Source of the DNA: Hyphomicrobiales bacterium
GTDB lineage: Bacteria > Pseudomonadota > Alphaproteobacteria > Rhizobiales > Rhizobiaceae
Assembly: GCA_900469955.1 (NCBI GenBank)
Contig: UBYX01000010.1
Location: 186,001 to 250,000 of the forward strand
Direction of reading: 5' to 3'
DNA: 64,000 bases
The translations under genes and the position numbers were made by a program. A model generated the notes under the pieces. It saw nothing but the letters and a program-made list of their open reading frames with translations. It was not told where the DNA came from and searched no databases. This document shows positions 32,937 to 42,012 of the stretch, in pieces. Within the stretch, counting starts at the first letter, position 1. Every line of letters begins with the position of its first letter.

Positions 32937-35342
32937 TCAATCCCCGAAATCCTCGGCCACGGTTGCAGCCGGTCGACCACCGGCAATGATCTCGCGCTTG
33001 CCGACATGGTTCGCGGGTCCGACCAGCCCTTCCTGTTCCATGCGTTCGACGAGCGACGCGGCGCGGTTATAGCCGATCGACAGGCGCCGCTGGATATAGG
33101 ACGTCGAGCACTTCTTGTCCTTCATGACGACCTTGACCGCCTTTTCGTAAAGCTCGTCGCTGTCGTCACCGCCCATCGCGCTCTTGTCGAAGACGGCTTC
33201 CTGCGAAACGTCCTCTTCTTCCGCCTCGTCTTCATCCTCGGTGACGGTGCCGAGATAATCCGGCCGGCCCTGGGTCTTGAGATGGCGGACGACAGATTCC
33301 ACCTCGGCATCCGACACGAACGGACCGTGGACGCGGGAAATCCGCCCGCCGCCCGCCATGTGCAGCATGTCGCCCTGGCCGAGCAGGTGTTCGGCACCCT
33401 GTTCGCCAAGAATGGTGCGGCTGTCGATCTTCGACGTTACCTGGAAGGAAATGCGGGTCGGGAAGTTCGCCTTGATCGTGCCGGTGATGACATCGACGGA
33501 GGGGCGCTGGGTCGCCATGATGAGGTGGATGCCGGCAGCGCGCGCCATCTGCGCCAGCCGCTGGATCGCGCCTTCGATGTCCTTGCCGGCAACCATCATC
33601 AGGTCGGCCATCTCGTCAACGATGACGACGATATACGGCATAGGCGACAGATCGAGTTCCTGATCCTCATAGACGATCTCGCCGGTCGTGCGATCGAACC
33701 CGGTCTGCACGCTGACGGTGATCACCTCGCCCTTGTCACGGGCGAGCGCCGCGCGCTGATTGTAGCCGTCGATATTGCGGACACCGAGGCGCGACATCTT
33801 GCGATAGCGATCCTCCATCTCGCGCACCGCCCATTTCAGCGCAAGTACCGCTTTCTTGGGATCGGTCACGACAGGCGTCAGGAGATGCGGGATGCCGTCA
33901 TAGACGGAGAGCTCGAGCATCTTCGGATCGATCATGATCAGCCGGCACTCCTCCGGCCGAAGCCGGTAAAGCAGCGACAGGATCATCGTGTTGATAGCGA
34001 CGGATTTACCCGAGCCGGTGGTGCCGGCAACCAGAAGATGCGGCATCTTGGCAAGTTCGGCGATGACCGGTTCGCCGCCGATGGTCTTGCCGAGGCAGAG
34101 CGCCAGCCGGTGCTTGGTCTCCCAGTAGTCCTCGCATTCGATCAACTCGCGGAAATAGACTGTCTCACGCATCGCATTCGGCAGCTCGATGCCGATGACA
34201 TTGCGGCCGGGCACCACGGCGACACGCGCCGAGAGCGCCGACATCGACCGGGCAATATCGTCCGAGAGACCGATGACGCGGGAAGATTTCACGCCCGGCG
34301 CAGGCTCGAATTCGTAGAGCGTCACGACCGGGCCTGGCCGCACGTCGATGATCTCGCCGCGAATGCCGAAGTCTTCGAGAACACTTTCGAGCAGGCCGGC
34401 ACTCTGCTGCAGAGCATCCGGCTGAAAGGCCTGGCCGCGCTCGCCCTGGGGCTCCTGCAGCAGCGAGATCGGTGGAAACTCGTATTCCGCCACTGCCGGA
34501 CGAACGGCGCGTGGACGTTGCGGCTCGGGTTGCGGCTCCGCAGCAACTGCGATCACGGGTGCCGGCCGCGGCGGCTCTGCCAAAACTGGAGCCGGGGCCT
34601 CGACGACGGGCTGCGGCGCAACCTGAGCGGGAACCATGGGCTGCGGCGCCTTGATCGGATCAGGCCTTGGAGATGACGCCACGACGACGGTTCGGGCAAC
34701 CGGCTTCCGTAGCACCTCGCGGTAGAGATTGGTTACCGGCTGACCGGGCTGCGCCACGATAGGCCGCATTTCCGGCTGAGCAGGAACGGCCATTGGCTCG
34801 ATGGCGGCCGGGCCTTCCAGCTCAAACGGCATCACATCCCAGAAAGCAAAGTCGGAAATTGCGATATCCTGGCGGCGTTCGGTGGAGGCCTGCATTACCG
34901 GAACGGCCTTGGGTTGCCCAACAATCATATTGTACTCTTCGGCGACGGTTCGCCGCATTGTCGCAGCGAGCTTCTGGAGACCCGCTATCTCCTCGACCGG
35001 CACTGCCGGCGGCTCAAGGACGGCTTCCGAGTCGTAGTCGGCGGCGTTGATGAACATCTCTGATGGAAGGACATCCGTCGCGCCGACCGCTTCTGCGACA
35101 GCCGGCGGGCTGGCAGGTTCGGAGCCTGCCTGCTTGCGGTGCAACACGCTCTCGGGCGTTCGCGTGAAGCGTACGTTGGGCGCAAGCCGAAACGCGGCCT
35201 GCCACGGTGCCTGCTCAAGCACCGGCTGATTGAAATCCGCGAGACTTTTGGGATGGGCGCGCTCCTGCGCGGCCTCGGCGGCATCGCCTTCGGCACCGGA
35301 TTGGTCGGAACTCTGGGGGAAATTAAGACGTGAAAATTGCAT
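32937..35342 (-). CDS. ftsK: DNA translocase FtsK/SpoIIIE, soluble form
   Basis: About 801 residues. The first 300 or so are a low-complexity linker rich in proline, alanine, glutamate and glutamine. Then comes the RecA-like motor with Walker [10 protein letters not shown] and Walker [13 protein letters not shown], and a C-terminal winged-helix gamma domain ([41 protein letters not shown]) that reads KOPS sequences. There is no N-terminal membrane domain, unlike standard FtsK of about four helices, even if the longer frame to 35588 is used. Rhizobia often carry two FtsK genes, and this looks like the membrane-free one. The start could also be ATG 35381; neither start has a convincing ribosome site. 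Confidence 0.88.
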   Translation of the reverse strand: MQFSRLNFPQSSDQSGAEGDAAEAAQERAHPKSLADFNQPVLEQAPWQAAFRLAPNVRFTRTPESVLHRKQAGSEPASPPAVAEAVGATDVLPSEMFINAADYDSEAVLEPPAVPVEEIAGLQKLAATMRRTVAEEYNMIVGQPKAVPVMQASTERRQDIAISDFAFWDVMPFELEGPAAIEPMAVPAQPEMRPIVAQPGQPVTNLYREVLRKPVARTVVVASSPRPDPIKAPQPMVPAQVAPQPVVEAPAPVLAEPPRPAPVIAVAAEPQPEPQRPRAVRPAVAEYEFPPISLLQEPQGERGQAFQPDALQQSAGLLESVLEDFGIRGEIIDVRPGPVVTLYEFEPAPGVKSSRVIGLSDDIARSMSALSARVAVVPGRNVIGIELPNAMRETVYFRELIECEDYWETKHRLALCLGKTIGGEPVIAELAKMPHLLVAGTTGSGKSVAINTMILSLLYRLRPEECRLIMIDPKMLELSVYDGIPHLLTPVVTDPKKAVLALKWAVREMEDRYRKMSRLGVRNIDGYNQRAALARDKGEVITVSVQTGFDRTTGEIVYEDQELDLSPMPYIVVIVDEMADLMMVAGKDIEGAIQRLAQMARAAGIHLIMATQRPSVDVITGTIKANFPTRISFQVTSKIDSRTILGEQGAEHLLGQGDMLHMAGGGRISRVHGPFVSDAEVESVVRHLKTQGRPDYLGTVTEDEDEAEEEDVSQEAVFDKSAMGGDDSDELYEKAVKVVMKDKKCSTSYIQRRLSIGYNRAASLVERMEQEGLVGPANHVGKREIIAGGRPAATVAEDFGD

Positions 35343-35493
35343 GAGACCCGGACGAGATACGAGGATGGCACATTCTTTCATTAAGTAAAAAATAAAGGTT
35401 AACCGCTTCTTTCCAGACCGCCTCATGACGACGCATTTCGGGAATTGACGATCACGCTTGCCAAGGTTGCTGCACTGCGGCAACATTGTATGA

Positions 35494-36081
35494 ATGCCGG
35501 CTCCCGATCTCACCATTCTGGTTATTGACGAAAATGCCATCCGCGCTTCCATCATCGAGGAAGGGCTGCGGGAGGCTGGCCATGACAAGGTGACGGTAAT
35601 TCATGAGGTTCAGGGCGTTGCCCGGATCATCGAGACGTTGAAGCCGGACGTGATCGTCATTGATATCGAAAACCCGAACCGTGACATGATGGAGCACCTG
35701 TTCCAGCTCACGCGCACCGTGAGCCGGCCGATCGCCATGTTTGTAGACCGGTCCGATACGGCACTCATCGAGGCGGCGATGGAAGCAGGCGTCTCGGCTT
35801 ATGTGGTGGACGGGCTCAAGAAGGAACGCGTCAAATCCATCCTCGACATGGCGATCAGCCGCTTCAACGCCTTCAGCCGCCTGCAGCGTGAACTGGCCGA
35901 TGCGAAATCGGCGCTCGAGGAACGGAAGGTCATCGAGCGCGCCAAAGGGATTCTCATGAAGATGCGCGGCCTTTCTGAAGAGGAAGCCTTCGCGCTGCTT
36001 CGCCAAACCGCCATGAATGAAAAAAAGAAGATGTCCGAGATCGCGCAGAGCGTCGTCACCGCCGCCGGACTTCTGATGTGA
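35494..36081 (+). CDS. nasT: ANTAR-domain response regulator NasT, nitrate antiterminator
   Basis: A 195-residue protein with a pseudo-receiver domain (1-120; [23 protein letters not shown]) and a C-terminal ANTAR RNA-binding helix bundle (about 130-190; [33 protein letters not shown]). NasT binds paired hairpins in leader RNAs and prevents early termination of nitrate assimilation genes; NasS sequesters it without nitrate or nitrite. The NasS gene follows after about 40 bases, and leaders with matching hairpins occur upstream of narK and of nasA in this window. Confidence 0.93.
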   Translation: MPAPDLTILVIDENAIRASIIEEGLREAGHDKVTVIHEVQGVARIIETLKPDVIVIDIENPNRDMMEHLFQLTRTVSRPIAMFVDRSDTALIEAAMEAGVSAYVVDGLKKERVKSILDMAISRFNAFSRLQRELADAKSALEERKVIERAKGILMKMRGLSEEEAFALLRQTAMNEKKKMSEIAQSVVTAAGLLM

Positions 36082-36124
36082 TGTTTTCGACCAGGAAAAT
36101 TTCCGGGAGAAAGCCGGAGTGAAC

Positions 36125-37396
36125 ATGATGACGAAAATCAGCCAATCCGGAAGCGATCTCGCCGCGCCCGCACGCGTCGATGGCGAAGGCCCGAAAGTCT
36201 TGCGCGCCGGCTTCATTCCGCTTGTGGATGCCTCAGTGCTGATCGCCGCCGCCGAATTCGGCTTTGCGCGCAAGGAAGGTCTGACGCTCGACCTCGTGAA
36301 GGACGTGTCCTGGGCGAACGTGCGCGATCGCCTCGCCTTCCGTCAATTCGACATCGCCCACATGCTGTCGCCCATGCCGGTCGCCTCCATGCTCGGCCTC
36401 GGCTCCAACCCGTCGCCCACCATCACGCCATTCTCGCTCGGGCGGGGCGGAAATGCGATCACGCTCTCAAAGCCCCTTTTCGAGCGGATAAGAGATGTCG
36501 GCGGAATTGCGGAGCCTGCAGGCGCGCTGGAAATCGCCGAGGCCCTGGCAGAGGTGCTGCAGGCAATGAAGGAGCGGGGAGAACCGCTGCCGACGCTCGG
36601 GGTAACCTACCCCTTCTCCTCGCACAATTACGAGCTTCGCTACTGGCTGGCAGCCGGAGGCATCGATCCCGACCGCGACGTGAAGCTGGTTGTCGTTCCG
36701 CCGCCGCTGACCTCGGACGCCCTTGCGGCAGGAGCCATCGACGGTTTCTGCGTCGGAGCGCCTTGGAACATGGTTGCCTCCGAGCGTGGCCTCGGCCGCA
36801 TTGTCGCGGCCAAGCAGGATATCTGGCCATCGGCACCGGAAAAAGTGCTTGGCATGCGACCGGACTGGGCGGAAAGTCATCCGGAAACCGTTTCGCGCCT
36901 GATTGTCGCGCTCGATGCCGCCGCCCGCTGGTGCGACCAACCGGAAAATCACGATGCACTCGCCGAAGTGTTGGCCGATCCCCGCTTCATCGCCGCGCCG
37001 GCCGATATCATCCGCCAGGTGCTCGCGGGACAATTCAGCCTTGATGACAAGGGAAACCGCCGCGTTATCGAAGATTATTTCACGTTCCATCGCGGTTTTG
37101 CGAACTATCCGAGACCAAGCCAGGCCTTGTGGATCTACAGTCAGATGATCCGATGGGGCCAGGTGCAGTTCGGCGATGAACGTCTCGGCGCGGTCGCGAG
37201 CGCCTATCGTCCCGATCTCTACCGCGCCGCTTTGGGCACAGGCCCGGAAGATGCCGATATTGGTACCGCGGGCGACCAGAGCGGTGACCGTTTCATGGAC
37301 GGCCATGTTTTCGATCCGTCCGACATACCTGCCTATATCGAGCGCTTTGCCGTCCGCACCACGGCGGCCAACCCTGCCGACCGAAACGAAATCTGA
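36125..37396 (+). CDS. nasS: Nitrate/nitrite sensor NasS (NrtA-like, cytosolic)
   Basis: About 423 residues of the CmpA/NrtA substrate-binding family (VLRAGFIPLVDASVLIAAAEFGFARKEGL at the start; VGAPWNMVASERGLGRIVA in the middle). No signal peptide or twin-arginine motif is present, so it stays in the cytosol, as expected for NasS, the partner that holds NasT. The ATG at 36125 has CCGGAG before it; a GTG at 36119 in the same frame is equally possible. It is co-transcribed with nasT, and its end is followed by the sigma-54 promoter of the structural genes. Confidence 0.92.
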   Translation: MMTKISQSGSDLAAPARVDGEGPKVLRAGFIPLVDASVLIAAAEFGFARKEGLTLDLVKDVSWANVRDRLAFRQFDIAHMLSPMPVASMLGLGSNPSPTITPFSLGRGGNAITLSKPLFERIRDVGGIAEPAGALEIAEALAEVLQAMKERGEPLPTLGVTYPFSSHNYELRYWLAAGGIDPDRDVKLVVVPPPLTSDALAAGAIDGFCVGAPWNMVASERGLGRIVAAKQDIWPSAPEKVLGMRPDWAESHPETVSRLIVALDAAARWCDQPENHDALAEVLADPRFIAAPADIIRQVLAGQFSLDDKGNRRVIEDYFTFHRGFANYPRPSQALWIYSQMIRWGQVQFGDERLGAVASAYRPDLYRAALGTGPEDADIGTAGDQSGDRFMDGHVFDPSDIPAYIERFAVRTTAANPADRNEI

Positions 37397-37552
37397 TATT
37401 TCGGCAACCCTCTCTGCACATCCTTTGCGCGCCCTCAATTTAGCAATCGCACAAAAATATTGCAGCACAAAAGACAGCAACTTATTTAAGCTGTAAATTT
37501 CATATCAGAAATACGTATTGTAATTCAATCCCTTAACGAAGCACCCAAAAAC

Positions 37553-37568
37553 TGGCACACCCTTTGCA
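37553..37568 (+). promoter_or_regulatory. Sigma-54 promoter of the nitrate operon
   Basis: TGGCAC-ACCCT-TTGCA matches the sigma-54 -24/-12 consensus (TGGCAC-N5-TTGCA) exactly, with the invariant GG and GC ten bases apart. Transcription would begin around 37579-37581, just before the first leader hairpin. This implies RpoN with an activator such as NtrC, so the operon answers to nitrogen limitation as well as to nitrate through NasST. The rest of 37397-37552 is AT-richer and shows no clear NtrC site by eye. Confidence 0.85.
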
Positions 37569-37583
37569 TTGCTTATCTTGCAT

Positions 37584-37708
37584 CGGTCAATGGCGACCGG
37601 CGCAGATAGGCGCGGCATAAGCGCCTACACAAGACACCGACGTCGCAAGGTCTTTGCTGTCCGGGATCCTCCCATCCCGTGGACGCAATTTCCGAGCGGC
37701 GTTTTTTT
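37584..37708 (+). promoter_or_regulatory. Leader RNA with ANTAR-type hairpin and attenuator
   Basis: The presumed 5' end of the transcript starts with hairpin CGGTC-AATGGC-GACCG (37584-37599); its six-base loop has A at position 1 and G at position 4, the ANTAR target rule. A second hairpin TAGGCGC-GGCATAA-GCGCCTA (37607-37627) has a seven-base loop. Further on GGGAT-CCTCCC-ATCCC (37663-37678) and a run of seven T at 37702-37708 suggest an attenuator. NasT binding would let polymerase through. The second loop does not obey the A1/G4 rule, so details of the paired motif are uncertain. Confidence 0.7.
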
Positions 37709-37741
37709 GTGCCCAAACCGGCCAGCAGAGGGAACCTGCGC

Positions 37742-37843
37742 ATGACCAAGATTTTGAAGACCGGCATCACACGCCGCAGCATGCTCGAGATGACTGCCGC
37801 CGCCCGTGTTGGCGCAGGCAAAGCCAGCAGCCTTTCGTTTTAA
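37742..37843 (+). pseudogene. nrtA: Remnant of nrtA: twin-arginine signal start only
   Basis: A 33-codon frame with a ribosome site (AGAGGGA) begins MTKILKTGITRRSMLEMTAAA and then runs RVGAGKASSLSF to a stop. The first 21 residues look like the Tat signal start of the nitrate-binding protein NrtA of rhizobia (a TRRSML motif followed by an alanine run), the gene normally placed first after this type of leader. The sequence breaks off after the alanine run, and narK starts 46 bases after the stop. I read it as the scar of an nrtA(BC) deletion; translation of the short peptide may persist and could still couple to narK. Confidence 0.7.
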
Positions 37844-37889
37844 CTCTCAACCGATGGATTGGCACGACACTGTCGGCCGGGAGAAGCAC

Positions 37890-39149
37890 ATGTCTTTTTC
37901 TGAAAAAACACAGTCGATACCCACTAACGAACCTGCCAAGGCATTGTGGATCTCCACAACCGCCTTCACTATCTGTTTCGCGGTCTGGACGATTTTCGCG
38001 ATCATAGGCGTTCGCATCAAACAGGAACTCGGCCTCACCGAAGCACAGTTCGGATTGTTGGTGGGCACACCTGTATTGACCGGATCGCTCATCCGGATCG
38101 TGCTCGGAATATGGACGAGCCGCTACGGTGGCCGTCTCGTCTATACGCTCACGATGCTGGCGGCGGCACTCGCAACCTTCCTGCTGTCCTATGCCACGAC
38201 CTACACGGAGATGCTGATCGCCGGACTCGGCGTCGGCCTCGCTGGCGGCTCCTTCGCTGTCGGCGTTGCATACGTCTCGCCGTTCTTCCCGCCGGAAAAA
38301 CAGGGCACCGCACTCGGCATCTTCGGTGCCGGCAATGTCGGCGCCGCCGTCACGAAATTCGCAGCCCCCTTTGTGCTGGTCGCGTGGGGATGGCAGGCAG
38401 TTGCGGAAATCTGGGCTCTCGCGCTTGTGGCCATGGCCGTCATCTTCTGGTTTACCACGACCGATGATCCAGCGTTCCGTGATCGCCGCAAGCGTGGCGT
38501 AGCGCCGAAGAGCCTGCGCCAGGAATTCGCACCGCTCAAGAACGTCCAGGTCTGGCGCTTCTCGCTCTACTATTTCTTTGCCTTCGGTGGCTTCGTCGCC
38601 CTGTCGCTTTGGCTGCCGCGCTACCTGGTCGGCATCTATGGCTTCGATCTCGCGACCGCCGGCATGATCGCCGCCGCATATTCCATACCTGGCAGCATCT
38701 TCCGCGCATTTGGCGGCATGCTCTCCGACAAGAAGGGTGCCCGCAGCGTCATGTACTGGATGCTTGTCGTTTCGGCAGTCGCGACCCTCATCCTTTCGCT
38801 GCCGGCCGCAACCGGAACCGGATTCGGCATTACACCGGCCATCTTCATCGCGGTCACTTTCGTGCTCGGTTTCTTCATGAGCCTCGGCAAGGCGGCCGTC
38901 TTCAAGCACATCCCTGCCTACTACCCCGACAGCGTCGGCGCGGTGGGCGGTATCGTCGGCATGGTGGGCGGCCTCGGCGGCTTCGTCCTGCCGATCGCCT
39001 TCGGCCTGCTGAAAGACATCACCGGCCTCTGGACCAGCTGCTTCATGCTGCTCTTCGTCGTCGTCGCCGTCTCGCTGGTGTGGATGCACCTGTCGGTGAG
39101 GCAAATCGACCGCCAGAAGCTCTCCACGCCCGCCGTGGCCGCCGCTTAA
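37890..39149 (+). CDS. narK: Nitrate/nitrite MFS transporter NarK
   Basis: A 419-residue major facilitator protein with about 12 helices. The NarK signature glycine-rich segments are present: GLGVGLAGGSFAVGVAYVSPFFP and, in the second half, GAVGGIVGMVGGLGGFVLP; the arginines in RIVLGIWTSRYGGR and AYSIPGSIFRAFGG are the expected nitrate contacts. It imports nitrate for the cytosolic nitrate reductase. The ATG at 37890 follows GGGAGAA; an in-frame start at 37806 would overlap the nrtA remnant. It is the first intact gene after the NasT leader. Confidence 0.93.
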   Translation: MSFSEKTQSIPTNEPAKALWISTTAFTICFAVWTIFAIIGVRIKQELGLTEAQFGLLVGTPVLTGSLIRIVLGIWTSRYGGRLVYTLTMLAAALATFLLSYATTYTEMLIAGLGVGLAGGSFAVGVAYVSPFFPPEKQGTALGIFGAGNVGAAVTKFAAPFVLVAWGWQAVAEIWALALVAMAVIFWFTTTDDPAFRDRRKRGVAPKSLRQEFAPLKNVQVWRFSLYYFFAFGGFVALSLWLPRYLVGIYGFDLATAGMIAAAYSIPGSIFRAFGGMLSDKKGARSVMYWMLVVSAVATLILSLPAATGTGFGITPAIFIAVTFVLGFFMSLGKAAVFKHIPAYYPDSVGAVGGIVGMVGGLGGFVLPIAFGLLKDITGLWTSCFMLLFVVVAVSLVWMHLSVRQIDRQKLSTPAVAAA

Positions 39150-39168
39150 GACCCGAGGACTTGAAAAT

Positions 39169-41619
39169 ATGACTGAAAAACTTGTTATCATCGGCAATGG
39201 CATGGCCCCCGGGCGCATGCTGGAACACCTCTTCGAGCAGGCACCCGGCCGATACGAGGTCACGATCTTCAACGCCGAACCGCGCGTCAATTACGACCGC
39301 ATCATGCTCTCGCCCGTTCTCTCGGGCGAGAAGGACTACGAGCAGATCATCATTCACGGCGACGGCTGGTACATCAAGCACGGCATAACGCTCTACAAGG
39401 GCCACAAGATCATCGCGATCGACCGCGCCGCAAAGACCGTGACCTCCAACCACGGCGTCACCGAGAGCTACGACAAGCTGGTGATCGCCACCGGCTCGGT
39501 GCCGTTCATCATTCCGGTGCCCGGCAAGGAACTGCCCGGCGTCATCACCTATCGCGACCTGGACGACGTCAACGCCATGCTGCTCGCCGCCCAGTCGCGC
39601 GCCAAGGCCGTCGTCATCGGCGGGGGCCTGCTGGGGCTCGAAGCCGCGGCCGGCCTTGCCGAGCGGGGCATGGATGTGACCGTGCTGCATGTCATGCCGA
39701 CGCTGATGGAGCGCCAACTTGACCCGGCCGCAGGATATCTGCTGCAAAAAGCCGTCGAAGACCGGGGCATCAAGGTCATCTGTAAGGCAAACACCAAGGC
39801 GATCGTCGGCAACGGCAAGGTCGAAGGCATCGAACTCGACGACGGCCGCATCATTCCGGCAACGCTTGTGGTCATGGCGGTCGGCATTCGCCCGAGCGTC
39901 GGTCTTGCCAAGGAAGCCGGCCTTGCCGTCAACCGCGGCATCGTGGTTGACGCCGGCATGCAGACATCGGACGGCGACATCTATTCCGTCGGCGAATGCG
40001 CCGAAGTGGGCGGCATGGTCTATGGTCTCGTCGCCCCGCTCTACGAAATGGCGCGCGTCGCCGCTTCCCATCTCGCCGGCGACAGCAAGCCGGCTTTCGT
40101 GCATTCCGACACTCCGACCAAGCTCAAGGTCACCGGCATCGACCTCTACTCGCTCGGCGACTTCGCCGATGGCGACGATCGCCAGGAAATCGTGCTCCGC
40201 GATGCGACCGCAGGCGTCTACAAACGCCTCGTCCTCAAGGACAACCGCATCATCGGCACCGTGCTCTACGGTGAGACCTCCGATGGCGCATGGTTCAACG
40301 ATCTGAAGAAGAAGGCGACCGACATCTCCGAGATGCGCGACACGCTGATCTTCGGGCAGGCTTACCAGGGAGGGTCCCCGCTGGACCCTATGGCGGCCGT
40401 TGCAGCCTTGCCGGATGATGCGGAAATCTGTGGCTGCAACGGCGTCTGCAAGGGCAAGATCACCTCGACGATCACGGCCAAAGGCCTGACGTCACTGGAT
40501 GATGTCCGCGCTCACACAAAGGCCTCCGCCTCCTGCGGCAGCTGTACCGGGCTCGTCGAGCAGTTGATGGCCCTCACGCTTGGCGATGCCTACAACCCGG
40601 CCGCCGTTACGCCGATGTGCACCTGCACCGAACTCGGCCACGACGACGTGCGCCGCCTGATCAAGGCGAAGAAGCTGAAGACCATACCTGCCGTGATGCA
40701 GGAACTGGAGTGGAAGACCTCCTGCGGCTGTGCCAAGTGCCGCCCGGCGCTCAACTATTACCTCGTCTGCGACTGGCCGGACGAATATGCCGACGACTAC
40801 CAGTCGCGCTTCATCAATGAACGCGTCCACGCCAATATCCAGAAGGACGGCACCTATTCCGTCGTGCCGCGCATGTGGGGCGGCGTCACCAACTCGCAGG
40901 AACTGCGGGCGATCGCCGACGTGGTCGACAAGTTCGAAATCCCGCTGGTGAAGGTGACCGGCGGTCAGCGTATCGACCTTCTCGGTATCGAGAAGGAGGA
41001 TCTGCCCGCCGTCTGGGCCGATCTCGGCAAGGCGGGCTTCGTTTCCGGCCAGGCCTATGCCAAGGGCCTGCGCACCGTAAAGACCTGCGTCGGCTCCGAC
41101 TGGTGCCGCTTCGGCACCCAGGACTCGACCGGCTTGGGCATCCGCATCGAGAAGTTCATGTGGGGTTCCTGGACGCCGGCCAAGCTGAAGATGGCCGTCT
41201 CAGGGTGTCCGCGCAACTGCGCGGAAGCGACCTGCAAGGATATCGGCGTCATCTGCGTGGATTCCGGTTTCGAGATCCACTTTGCGGGTGCGGCTGGCCT
41301 CGACATCAAGGGCACGGAAGTGCTCGGTCTCGTGAAGACCGAAGATGAGGCGCTCGAGCATATCGTGGCACTCACCCAGATGTACCGCGAGCAGGGCCGC
41401 TATCTGGAGCGCATCTACAAGTGGGCCAAACGCATCGGCCTCGACGAAATCCGCCGGCAGATCATGGACGACCAGGAGAAGCGCGAGGCCTATTACGAAC
41501 GCTTCGTCTTCAGCCAGAAATTCGCCCAGGTCGATCCCTGGTCCGAGCGCGTCTCGGGCAAGGACAAGCACGAGTTCAGGCCGATGGCGACGGTCGGTTT
41601 CAATCAGGCGGCGGAGTGA
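39169..41619 (+). CDS. nirB: Assimilatory nitrite reductase large subunit
   Basis: An 816-residue NAD(P)H-nitrite reductase subunit reducing nitrite to ammonium. N-terminal FAD/NAD domains (LVIIGNGMAPGRMLEHL; AVVIGGGLLGLEAAAGLAERG) are followed by a BFD-type [2Fe-2S] domain (CGCNGVCKGKI ... SCGSCTGLV, about 422-465) and the nitrite/sulfite reductase domains. Siroheme/[4Fe-4S] cysteines are in TCVGSDWC and GCPRNC. It lies 19 bases after narK and six before nirD. Confidence 0.97.
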   Translation: MTEKLVIIGNGMAPGRMLEHLFEQAPGRYEVTIFNAEPRVNYDRIMLSPVLSGEKDYEQIIIHGDGWYIKHGITLYKGHKIIAIDRAAKTVTSNHGVTESYDKLVIATGSVPFIIPVPGKELPGVITYRDLDDVNAMLLAAQSRAKAVVIGGGLLGLEAAAGLAERGMDVTVLHVMPTLMERQLDPAAGYLLQKAVEDRGIKVICKANTKAIVGNGKVEGIELDDGRIIPATLVVMAVGIRPSVGLAKEAGLAVNRGIVVDAGMQTSDGDIYSVGECAEVGGMVYGLVAPLYEMARVAASHLAGDSKPAFVHSDTPTKLKVTGIDLYSLGDFADGDDRQEIVLRDATAGVYKRLVLKDNRIIGTVLYGETSDGAWFNDLKKKATDISEMRDTLIFGQAYQGGSPLDPMAAVAALPDDAEICGCNGVCKGKITSTITAKGLTSLDDVRAHTKASASCGSCTGLVEQLMALTLGDAYNPAAVTPMCTCTELGHDDVRRLIKAKKLKTIPAVMQELEWKTSCGCAKCRPALNYYLVCDWPDEYADDYQSRFINERVHANIQKDGTYSVVPRMWGGVTNSQELRAIADVVDKFEIPLVKVTGGQRIDLLGIEKEDLPAVWADLGKAGFVSGQAYAKGLRTVKTCVGSDWCRFGTQDSTGLGIRIEKFMWGSWTPAKLKMAVSGCPRNCAEATCKDIGVICVDSGFEIHFAGAAGLDIKGTEVLGLVKTEDEALEHIVALTQMYREQGRYLERIYKWAKRIGLDEIRRQIMDDQEKREAYYERFVFSQKFAQVDPWSERVSGKDKHEFRPMATVGFNQAAE

Positions 41620-41624
41620 GGAAT

Positions 41625-41963
41625 ATGACGATGAACTGGATTGCAATCGGCAAGATCGATGACATCCCGCTTCGCGGCGCCCGCTGCGTGAAGACACCCA
41701 TGGGCAAGATCGGCGTATTCCGCACCGCCGAGAACCAGGTCTTCGCCATTGAAGACCACTGCCCCCACAAGGGCGGACCTCTTAGCCAGGGGATCGTACA
41801 CGGCACCTCGGTGACTTGTCCCCTCCACAACTGGGTGATCTCGCTCGAAACCGGCAAGGCTCTCGGCGCCGACGAAGGCGCCGTCAAAACCATTCAGCTA
41901 GAACTGCGCGGCGACGACATCTTCATGGCTCTCGAGAGCCTGGCGCTCGCCGCGGCCGAATAA
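41625..41963 (+). CDS. nirD: Nitrite reductase small subunit, Rieske-type
   Basis: A 112-residue Rieske-like protein. Unlike E. coli NirD, the cluster ligands are all present: C46 and H48 in DHCPHKGG and C65 and H68 in TCPLHNW. It should therefore carry a [2Fe-2S] cluster and pass electrons within the NirB complex. ATG at 41625, six bases after the nirB stop, with GGAG at the join (GCGGAGTGAGGAATATG). Confidence 0.95.
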   Translation: MTMNWIAIGKIDDIPLRGARCVKTPMGKIGVFRTAENQVFAIEDHCPHKGGPLSQGIVHGTSVTCPLHNWVISLETGKALGADEGAVKTIQLELRGDDIFMALESLALAAAE

Positions 41964-42012
41964 TGATTGTCATCGCATCTACAAGAACCATGACTGGTGG
42001 AGGGAAATAGCC

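Noticed and set aside
33006-34676. A 556-codon rightward open frame opposite ftsK
   Set aside because: Antisense shadow; it is rich in D, R, H and G with no domain, and ftsK on the other strand is certain.
37397-37552. NtrC enhancer sites upstream of the sigma-54 promoter
   Set aside because: TGCAC-like words occur (for example near 37413 and 37446) but none forms a convincing inverted TGCAC-N-GTGCA site by eye.
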